Shown here: positions 56,061 to 64,000 of the stretch, piece after piece
Layout: each line of letters opens with the position of its first letter
Numbering within the stretch: position 1 is the first letter of the stretch
Assembly: GCA_965153355.1 (NCBI GenBank)
Contig: OZ231127.1
Location: 930,001-994,000 of the forward strand
DNA length: 64,000 bases
Source: Flaccisagitta enflata
Lineage: Eukaryota; Chaetognatha; Sagittoidea; Aphragmophora
Reading direction: 5' to 3'
Made by a program: the position numbers and the translations under genes
The notes under the pieces: model-generated
Told to the model about the DNA's origin: nothing
Databases searched by the model: none
Seen by the model: only the letters and a program-made list of their open reading frames with translations

Positions 56061-57027
56061 CTGTCATCTTCCTACGAGATGAAATGCGTATTGTATCTCT
56101 TGGTTAATTGCATCTTAAAATAAGCGAATGGCGTCGGAATCGAAATCGCGATTTTTTTTCTACGAAAGGGTTGACGGAAAACTCTTATTTTGTATGGAAA
56201 ATGATAAAATCAAAAATCGAAGAACATGACCCTCTTCTAAATTCATTTCTCCACAAAGTGATGTTTTCAGAAATGCAAAATTCAATCGCGTTCGGAAGAT
56301 TAAGAGTTTTCCGTGAGACTAAACGTTTTTTCTATCTTTTTCTTAGCGGGATTCTTCCCACTGTTTCGACCCATAAAACGCGTCGAAACTGATTCAGCTG
56401 CCCCAGGGTGACGCAATAATGTTAAATCAACTCATATCAACCCGACCCATACCTCAGGGAGCCATACAGTCCATTTACAATCATGAATTTTGACAATTTT
56501 CTCTCATTTTCAAAAAAGAGCGAATTGACTTTATCACTAAACCAATCACCCTAATTTTTTTTTCAGCCCACATATGAGGCGGTTATCCCTTTTCTTGGCC
56601 GGGGTTCATAAAATATGACTATAATCTCCTAATTTAACAAAAAAAAACGAGGAATATAAGACACCCTCCTTGCGAAGATAAAGGTATGAATGTCAAGAGT
56701 AATCTCAAATTATCACTTAAGATTTTCTTTTCTTTGCTGTTTTATCTCACTTTTTTTTTCTTCAACTCGATTCTATAGTTCTGTAAAAGATTTTGAACAG
56801 TTCCCACATCTTAGGATTATGTCCAGTGTTAGTACACAAGTGTTGGACGCGATACTTTGTCATTTTTTTGACTTGGTAAAGGTAAAAAGTAAGTGGCAAA
56901 GAAATCTTGTACTCAAAAGAACTGCGTCATAATGAACAGGATTAGAAAACAATACTCAACAAAATCTTATTACATACCGCGATCTAAATATGCAAAAATT
57001 CACTGATCTTTTCTTTTTCTCCTTTTT
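56059..57027. other. No confident gene
   Basis: Two open frames (56108-56392, 56690-56932) have no recognised features. A T-rich acceptor-like site (ATCTTTTTCTTAG) lies near 56,345. Confidence 0.4.
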
Positions 57028-57550
57028 GGGCAGCGGTCCCAAAGGGGTCGATGACCTGTGCTTTCACACATATGGGGGATTTTCTCCTTCTCCTCCTTCT
57101 CCTCCTTCTTCGTCCCCCCCTCAAATCCCAGTCTGGAGGCCTAAATTCCATTCTCAAACCCCAAATCCCAGTCTCGAGGCCCAAATCTCAGCCTTAAGAC
57201 CTTAATCCTAGCCTCAAGGCCCAAATCCTTGCCTGGAGGCCCAAATCCCAGCCTTGAGGCCCAAATCTCAGCCTCCAGGCTAGGATTAGTGCCTTGAGGC
57301 TAGGATTTGAGACTCAAGGTGGGCCTCGAGACTGGGATTTGGTGCTCGAGACTGGAATTTAGGCCTCCATACTGGGATTTGAGGGGGAGGGACAGAGGAG
57401 AAGGAGGAGAAGGAGAAAATCCCCCATATGTGTGAAAGCATAGGTCATCGACCCCTTTGGGGCCGCTGCCCTGCTCCCCCTTCAACATCAAACACAACCT
57501 ACTCAGCAGGGCACGGGTACCGCTGACTATCTAACGCTTTTGCGACTATT
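57028..57550 (+). repeat. Rep-C element, complete
   Basis: Left arm GGGCAGCGGTCCCAAAGGGG, GTCGATGACCTGTGCTTTCA, ATATGGGGGATTTTCTCC; minisatellite GGCCCAAATCCCAGCCTCGA at about 57,130-57,370; right arm the inverted copy of about 90 bp ending GGGGCCGCTGCCC; then CAGGGCACGGGTACCGCTGA and tail AACGCTTTTGCGACTATT. Confidence 0.88.
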
Positions 57551-57720
57551 TTTTCTTTTTAGGTGCGTACACGCATCTGTATAAGTGGCTTTGTCCATCC
57601 GTTGGTCAGTCGGTTGGTTGGTTGGTTGGTTGGTCCGTCATGCTCAAGTTAAAAACAATTGCAAACGTTCCCAAAGTCGATTTCATCATTTCATGCTCTG
57701 ACATTGGGCTGATGCAATGT

Positions 57721-57725
<5 letters not shown>

Positions 57726-57814
<89 letters not shown>
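57726..57814. repeat. (GA)n microsatellite
   Basis: Pure GA run. Confidence 0.96.
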
Positions 57815-57816
<2 letters not shown>

Positions 57817-58120
57817 TTTGTCTTCTGAGCTTATCAGTTTTAATAAAAATGTCATTTACGAGCTAAGCCGCATGTGGACGCATCGTTGTTACCCCGGGGT
57901 ACTTGTTGTAGTGCAATCGATGAATTCGCAAACACAATCATTCTGTGTCTCCCCGAAATAAAAAAAATGAGCATTTGTCATGGAATACGAATTTTCACAT
58001 TAAATTGTTGAAATGTTCAGATGTAAAAATAAAAAAAAAAACTGAAATTAGAAAACTGTAAGAATCGAAAAATGAGCGCAAAGACTCAACACGGACCAAA
58101 TAACTAAAAAGCGAGAGACA

Positions 58121-58121
58121 C

Positions 58122-58213
<92 letters not shown>
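58121..58213. repeat. (GA)n microsatellite
   Basis: GA run with one GAAA at the left. Confidence 0.96.
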
Positions 58214-58216
<3 letters not shown>

Positions 58217-58299
58217 TTTCTATCCGCTTGACAAAAGTGCGTTTTTGTTGTCGTTCTCCACACTTATGGTAAATCATTGTCAAGAACGATATTTTGCAG

Positions 58300-58466
58300 T
58301 AAGCAAAATTTTCCTCCCAACTAGCTGGATGTTAAAAAGAGCAACGTGGATTTACGCACGAACTTATGAAAACAAGGAGGGGAAAGCTTTGGTGTTAACT
58401 GCAAAGTCGATAAAAATGTTTGCGCTGAGTAAATTTGAAACAACTGCGGAAGTTTTCGAGACTTAA
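58300..58466 (+). CDS. Ankyrin-like terminal exon (tentative)
   Basis: Acceptor GATATTTTGCAG, two bases complete a codon, then SKIFLPTSWMLKRATWIYAR followed by TYENKEGKALVLTAKS, and stop TAA at 58464-58466. Spacing fits the end of one ankyrin repeat and the start of the next (LLKRGADIYAR..NKEGKTALVLAAKS would be typical), but the GAD and TAL positions are changed. It could be a decayed exon. No upstream exon was found. Confidence 0.45.
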
Positions 58467-58787
58467 GTAAATACTCAGCGTTACGTTGGACCAGTTACAC
58501 TCAAGAGCCTTTTGACGATGCATGGTAAGATGAAAAATCCATCACTCTTCATGAAATAGGTGCTTATGATTTGGCTGAGGACTAAGAATGAGCTATAACC
58601 TTTGCTAACATCAACAACTAGGAGTTTTAGAAGGGGTAAAGAGAAACCAGCCTCTGGGGTGTTTCAAGTAGGTTGGCTTTAAAGTTTTAGAAGAAGTTTG
58701 GTTGGGTGAAGCCTTTATTTCTCATAGATGGCCACTCAGGTGCTGCTGTTATGTATTTGAGTCTCCTCATAGTTGGCTGAATAAAAA

Positions 58788-58993
58788 ACAAGGCCGGATA
58801 CACGGCTACCCTAGTCGCGTGCGGGTGGGCAGGAGTAATGCTGGAGAAGGTTACTAGGGCATCTGGGCAGGAGCCGTATGCTCAAAAAGCTCAAAAACGC
58901 CGAAAAAGTAAAATGGGGACTGACCAACCAACCGACCAACTGACAAATCAACCAACCGACCGGGTGTAGAGTCGCGTAGCACGTGAACAAAAA
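58788..58993 (+). repeat. Rep-A copy
   Basis: ACAAGGCCGGATACACGGCT, GTCGCGTGCGGGTGGGCAGG, ACCAACCAACCGACCAAC array, GGTGTAGAGTCGCGTAGCAC end. Confidence 0.88.
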
Positions 58994-59007
58994 CAAAACA
59001 AATAAAA

Positions 59008-59229
59008 ACAAGGCCGGATACACGGCTACCCCAGTCGCATGCGGGTGGGCAGGAGCAGCGCCGGAGAAGGTCACTAGTGCATTTTGGCAGGAGCAGTAGG
59101 CTCAAAAAGCTCAAAAACGCAAAAAAAAAGTTAAAAGGGGACTGACCAACTGACCAACCAACCGACCAACCAACCGACCAACGGACCGAAATAACGGGGT
59201 GTAGAGTCGCGTAGCATGCGACTAAAAAA
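59008..59229 (+). repeat. Rep-A copy, tandem to the previous one
   Basis: Same structure in the same direction after a 14-bp AAAACAAAACAAAT-like joint; ends GAGTCGCGTAGCATGCGACT plus A-run. Confidence 0.88.
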
Positions 59230-59477
59230 ATGCATCAAAATTAAAAAAACTTATTGATTCATACAATAAAATCTTATCTTTTTTTCTGGATCACTCAGTT
59301 GTAATGCAGCCAGGCTTAAACTTGGCCAGTCGATGCAAAGGTGGGCCACTTAGCTTCTTAGGACACAAAAATAGCCAGAAAAGGTCTTAACGTGTAAGAT
59401 TTTACGCATCTCAAAAAATAGTGAACAATATCCTCCCTTTTCTGAACTAAATCCAAGGAGACTCCCTTAGATACTCA

Positions 59478-59683
59478 GGGTGTGTTTCTAGTGAGGATCA
59501 AAAACGCGTTCATTCTCGCCAAACAAGTTTTCAGTGTGAACACATATTCATGAATTTCAACTATCCCACGAGGGAGTGAGCGAGATGAGTGAGCAAGCGG
59601 AATAAGTGGTGCGAGCAAACGAACCTAGCGAGCGACCAAGTGGCCTATTAAGAACGCTATTGCCTGTGACTAGAAACGCGACC
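59478..59683. mobile_element. Rep-D element (~206 bp)
   Basis: Ends GGGTGTGTTTCTAGTGAG and GACTAGAAACGCGACC, with the GAGTGAGCGAGATGAGTGAG-type interior. It aligns along its length with 5764-5992. Confidence 0.78.
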
Positions 59684-59984
59684 TTAACGGCTGTCATCCA
59701 GCCCAATTTGCCCCATAGCATCTGCTTGCTGTTTTGAGCCTGACCCACATCTTCATATCAAAATATTGTTTGCTTAAAGACATAATAGGTTAACTAGTAA
59801 AATAATGGTGGATATTGCATTTTTGAAGTAGTCAAATAGATTTTTTTTGCCACGATTAAGAGCTGTTATGTGTGTTGAATTACATTTTAGAATTCAAATC
59901 ATGCGCTTAAGAATCTTGCACTTCACTGTAACTATAACAGCGAATTCGCTGTCCCTTGAAAATGAAACTTTCGGGACTCAGGCT

Positions 59985-60600
59985 TGATCATTCTTGGTCA
60001 TTCTTGGCCATTTTTGGTCATTTTTGGTCTTTTTTGGTCATTTTTGGTCATTTTTGGTCATTTTTGGTCATTTTTTGTTTAAGTTGGCTGGTTTAAGTCG
60101 GCTGGTTTATGTTGGCTGGTTTATGTTGGCTGGTTATGGTCTGCTGGTTTAAGTCTGGTGGTTTAAGTCTGGTTTAAGTCTGGTTTAAGTCTAGTTTGAG
60201 TCTAGTTTGAGTCTAGTTTGAGTCTAGTTTGAGTCTGCTTGGGTCTGGTTTGAGTCTGGTTTGAGTCTGGCTTAAGTCTGGTTCATGTCTGATTTATGTC
60301 TGGTTTAGGTCTGGTTTATGTCTGGTTTATGTCTGATTTAGGTCTGGTTTCGGTCTGGTTTCGGTCTGGTTTTGGTCTGGTTTGAGTCTGGTTTGAGTCT
60401 GGTTTGAGTCTGGTTTGAGTCTGGTTTGAGTCTGGTTTGAGTCTGGTTTGAGTCTGGTTTGAGTCTGGTTAGAGTCTGGTTTGAGTCTGGTTTGAGTCTG
60501 GTTTGAGTCTGGTTTGAGTCTGGTTTGAGTCTGGTTTGAGCCTGGTTTGAGTCTGGTTTGAGTCTGGTTTGAGTCTGGTTTGGGTCTGGTTTAAGTCTGA
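59985..60600. repeat. Two 11-bp minisatellites
   Basis: TTTTTGGTCAT units at about 59,985-60,078, then GTCTGGTTTGA units (variants GTTTAAGTCTG, GTTTATGTCTG) to 60,600. Both have an 11-bp period. Confidence 0.9.
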
Positions 60601-60644
60601 TTTTTGAAAAAAAAAGATCAATAAGGAGTCAGGTCAGTTCAGTT

Positions 60645-60690
60645 ATTTTTGTCCTGCACGCGACTTATAGGTGTTGGCCTTGTTTTTTTC
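60645..60690 (-). repeat. Rep-A end fragment
   Basis: GTCCTGCACGCGACTTATAG then GTGTTGGCCTTGTTTTTTTC, identical in plan to the end of 41,904-42,263. The other Rep-A end is not obvious before the 11-bp arrays. Confidence 0.7.
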
Positions 60691-60918
60691 AATTTCCGTT
60701 TGATGCTAAAAACTCTCAAAAAGAGGGCCTCCCACAACAAATCTCATCAAATAGTCCTAAAATGTTTTTGCTGGAGTTTGGTCTTTGACTGATAGTATTT
60801 TTGGTCGCGTTTAACGCGACTCTACTAAGCAGCTTCAATATGTTTCGACTTTGTTTCGAATCGACTTTTGGGCAGGATTTTCGAGTTAGGGCAAAATGGT
60901 CAGTCTTTCGAGGAGAGG

Positions 60919-61135
<217 letters not shown>

Positions 61136-61240
61136 AAGAGAGGAAAAGGACGAAATGGTAAGGGAGTTGAGGAGGCAGTTGATGAGGAAGAGAAAATTGT
61201 GCACAATTATTGCCGCTCATTGTCTTATATAGTATCGACT

Positions 61241-61448
61241 TTTTAATCGCGTGCTACGCGACTCTACACCCCGCTTTGTCCGTCTGTCGGTCGGTCGGTC
61301 CGTTGGTCGGTTGGTCGGTCCCCATTTTATTTTTTTTATGTTTTGGCGGTCTTTGGGCTCACTGCTTCTTGCCAAATGCTTTAGTAACTCAAGTACTGCC
61401 CCTGCCCACCCGCACGCGACTGAGGTAGCCGTGTATCCGGCCTTGTTG
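61241..61448 (-). repeat. Rep-A copy, well preserved
   Basis: TTTTTAATCGCGTGCTACGC, GTCGGTCGGTCGGTCCGTTG array, CCCACCCGCACGCGACTGAG and GTAGCCGTGTATCCGGCCTT end. Confidence 0.88.
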
Positions 61449-61556
61449 TTTTGAACAGGCGAAAAATGATGTCTCCATTTCGTCCACTGGATGGACGAAA
61501 AAATAGATTATATTGATCAAATTCGACCGCCCCTTCAGAAACCCTTTTCGAAGCTA

Positions 61557-62070
61557 CTTAGACTCTACATCCCGCTATGTCGGCCTGTCGGTCAGTCAGT
61601 TGGTTGGTTGGTCGGTTGGTCCCCTTTTTGGGCAGCGTAGGACACAGGGGTGAATTTCCATACATTTGTACGTCCCCCTGGAGTTTCTCACGCCTCAAAT
61701 TCCTGTTGAATAACATGGCAAATTGATGAGAAATTGAACAAAATGCTTAACCCCCATTGAATATCATGGAAAATTGCTCCAAAGGCCTCAAATATGCCTT
61801 CTCAGGACGTATGGAAATTCACCCCTGTGTCCTACAGGACATCGGCCCTTTGGGGCCGCTGCCCTGCTCTCACTCCACTTCTTCAGCTATCACTCCAAGC
61901 AGGGCATTGGGTTCCGCCGACCATGTGCAATCCTTGGATGACTTGTTACTTTTTCGGCGTTTTTGAGCTTTTTGAGCATACGGCTTCTACCCTGATGCCC
62001 TAGTGGCCTTCTCCAGCACTGCTCCTACCCACCCGCACGCTATTAGGTTAGCCGTGTATCCGGCCTTGTT
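61557..62070 (-). repeat. Rep-A copy split by a small Rep-C element
   Basis: Rep-A begins GACTCTACATCCCGCTATGT with a GGTTGGTTGGTCGG array, is interrupted at about 61,628-61,944, and resumes CTTGTTACTTTTTCGGCGTT to GCCGTGTATCCGGCCTTGTT. The insert has arms GGGCAGCGTAGGACACAGGG and CCCTGTGTCCTACAGGACAT with TTTGGGGCCGCTGCCC, and an ATTGGGTTCCGCCGACCATG tail: a Rep-C element. Confidence 0.8.
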
Positions 62071-62120
62071 TTCTATGTTTGCTAAATCTGTTTGTATACT
62101 GAATCTGTTTGAATCTCCAG

Positions 62121-62259
62121 ATATTCTGATAAAGCGGGTATTCAAAAGAAAATCGAAAGTACCACATTTCGCCCTGGAATAACAATGACGGCTCTGGCCA
62201 TGGAGAAAGCCTTGCAACAATTTACCCAGGAACAACGCAAAGATGGAAACACTGCCAGG
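62121..62259 (+). CDS. Ankyrin-like exon ending in a minisatellite-fused splice donor
   Basis: Acceptor TCTGTTTGAATCTCCAG; one base completes a codon, then YSDKAGIQKKIESTTFRPGI, TMTALAMEKALQQFTQEQRK and DGNTAR, ending at a strong donor CCAGG/gtaagt in phase 0. TMTALAMEKAL fits the first helix of an ankyrin repeat and YSDKAGIQKK the preceding loop. The exon probably belongs to a paralogue of the gene at 4-9 kb. Neighbouring exons are not found: upstream is repeat, downstream is the array. Confidence 0.65.
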
Positions 62260-63935
62260 GTAAGTCACCACTGCTAGGGTAAGACATCACTCCTAGGGGA
62301 AGGCCACACTGCCAGGGTAAGACACCACTGCTAGGGTAAGACATCACTCTTAGGGGAAGGCCACACTGCCAGGGTAAGACACCACTGCTAGGGTAAGACA
62401 TCACTCTTAGGGGAAGGCCACACTGCCAGGGTAAGACATCACTGCTAGGGTAAGACATCACTCCTAGGGGAAGGCCACACTGCCAGGGTAAGACACCACT
62501 GCTAGGGTAAGACATCACTCTTAGGGGAAGGCCACACTGCCAGGGTAAGACACCACTGCTAGGGTAAGACATCACTCCTAGGGGAAGGCTACACTGCCAG
62601 GGTAAGACACCACTGCTAGGGTAAGACATCACGCTTAGGGGAAGGCCACACTGCCAGGGTAAGACACCACTGCTAGGGTAAGACATCACTCCTAGGGGAA
62701 GGCTACACTGCTAGGGTAAGACACCACTGCTAGGGTAAGACATCACTCTTAGGGGAAGGCCACACTGCCGGGGTAAAACACCACTGCTAGGGTAAGACAA
62801 CACTCTTAGGGGAAGGCCACACTGCTAGGGCTATAGGGTGAGGCAATAATGTTAGGGTAAGGTAACCCTGTCATAGTAAAGTAATACTCCTAGGGTAAAA
62901 GGGTAAGGCACCACTGTTAGAGTAAGGTAACACTGCTAGGGTAAAGCAACACTGGTTCGGCAAGGCAACACTGGTAAGGTAAGGCACCATTGGTAGGGTA
63001 AGGAAATACTGCTAGGGTAAGGCAACACTGCTGAAATAAGGTACCACTGCTAGGGTAAGGCACCACTGCTAGGGTAAGGCACCATTGCTAGGGCAAGGCA
63101 CCATCGCTAGGGTAAGGCAACACTGGTAGGATGAGGCAACACTGCAGAAATAAGGCACCACTACTAGGGTAAAGCAACACTGCTAGGGTAAGGCAATATC
63201 GGTAGGGTGAGGCAATACTGCTGAAATAAGGCACCACTGCTAGGGTAAGGCGCCACTGCTAGGGTAAGGCACCATTGCTAGGGTGAGGCACCATTGCTAG
63301 GGTAAGGCAACACTGGTAGGATGAGGCAACACTGCAGAAATATGGAACCACTACTAGGGTAAGGCAACACTGTTAGGGTAAGGCAACACTGCTAGGGTAA
63401 CGCAACACTGGTTTGGCAAGGCAACACTGGTAAGGTAAGGCACCATTGCTAGGGTAAGGAAATACTGCTAGGGTAAGGCAACACTGCTGAAATAAGGCAC
63501 CAATGCTAGGGTAAGGCACCACTGCTAGGGTAAGGCACCACTGCTAGAGTAAGGCACCATTGCTAGAGTAAGGCAACACTGGTAGGATGAGGCAACACTG
63601 CAGAGATAAGGCACCACTACTAGGGTAAGGCAATACTGGTAGGGTGAAGCAACACTGCTGAAATAAGGCACTACTGCTAGGGTAAGGAACCACTGCTAGG
63701 GTAAGGCACAATTGCTAGGGTAAGGCACCGTTGCTAGGTTAAGGTAGGATGAGGCAACACTGCAGAAATATGGCACTACTACTAGGGTAAGGCAACACTG
63801 GTAGGTCAAGGCAATACTGGTAGGGTTAGGCAACACTGGTAGGGTAAGGCAATACTGGTAGGGTAAGGCAACACTGCCACTGGTAGGGTAAGGTACCCCC
63901 GCTAGTATAACTTGTAAGGTACTACTGTTTTGGTT
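62250..63935. repeat. 19-bp minisatellite carrying repeated splice-donor consensus
   Basis: Units CACTGCTAGGGTAAGGCAC (19 bp). To about 62,830 they form a 57-bp higher-order unit of three 19-mers (CACTGCCAGGGTAAGACAC, CACTGCTAGGGTAAGACAT, CACTCCTAGGGGAAGGCCA); beyond that, 19-mers with CTGGTAGGGTAAGG and CTGCTGAAATAAGG variants. The first unit is the exon/intron junction at 62,250-62,268. The 155-codon minus frame at 62222-62689 is open only because 57 is a multiple of 3. Confidence 0.93.
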
Positions 63936-63938
63936 AGG

Positions 63939-63939
<1 letters not shown>

Positions 63940-63988
<49 letters not shown>

Positions 63989-64000
63989 CTACTACTACTA
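63940..64000. repeat. (CTA)n microsatellite at window edge
   Basis: Pure CTA/TAC triplets continuing past the window end. Confidence 0.95.

Noticed and set aside
56108-56392. 94-codon frame MHLKISEWRR...
   Set aside because: No family resemblance, AT-rich, and no supporting splice sites apart from one acceptor-like site.
62222-62689. 155-codon minus-strand frame with a 19-residue repeat
   Set aside because: It is the translation of the 57-bp higher-order minisatellite; 57 is divisible by 3, so the frame stays open by arithmetic.

Overview
This window looks like nuclear DNA from a metazoan, probably an invertebrate; the taxon cannot be fixed from sequence alone. Evidence: GT-AG introns that join ankyrin-repeat and XK-related (XKR) coding sequence in matching phase; Tc1/mariner-like and hAT-like inverted-repeat elements with the right target duplications (TA, 8 bp); fragments of a jockey/I-type LINE; tRNA-derived SINE-like sequence; and very heavy microsatellite and minisatellite content. 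Only about 5 kb of the 64 kb is convincingly protein-coding. Most long open frames are translations of (GA)n, (CA)n, (TTG)n, (CTTT)n or minisatellite arrays.

Layout. 1-2.2 kb: a 1,059-bp direct duplication full of a ~22-bp minisatellite. 2.5-3.4 kb: a TA-flanked inverted-repeat element. 4.07-9.21 kb (+): the last four exons I can see of an ankyrin-repeat gene; its introns are made almost wholly of transposable elements. 9.2-35 kb: a repeat landscape with (TTG)n arrays around a telomere-like block, two fragments of a decayed LINE, two large minisatellites, a tRNA-like unit, a hAT-like element, a Tc1 relic that still carries the last transposase codons, and a 3.4-kb palindrome. 35.8-49.95 kb (-): a three-exon gene whose first two exons rebuild the XKR core across a 10.4-kb intron; exon 3 adds a long multi-pass C-terminal part. 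50-58 kb: more minisatellites, nested repeats and one small codon-like ORF. 58.3 and 62.1 kb (+): two further ankyrin-like exons, probably of one or more related genes; the second runs directly into a 1.7-kb minisatellite built from its own splice-donor junction.

Four home-made repeat names are used. Rep-A: one end AACAAGGCCGGATACACGG, other end the hairpin AGTCGCGTGCTACGCGACT plus A-run. Rep-B: begins AGTCGCGGAC, ends near CCGCGACAATATTGTAACCC. Rep-C: inverted arms GGGCAGCGGCCCC...GGGGCCGCTGCCC around a minisatellite, with tail AACGCTTTTGCGACTA. Rep-D: TIR GGGCGTTTCTAGT.

The most notable pattern is a set of at least twelve TA-flanked, long-inverted-repeat elements, many close to 600 bp, several of which share a ~50-bp internal core. 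One of them is clearly an internally deleted Tc1 element, which suggests a common Tc1/mariner-mobilised origin. No bacterial-type genes, CRISPR arrays or rRNA genes were seen.
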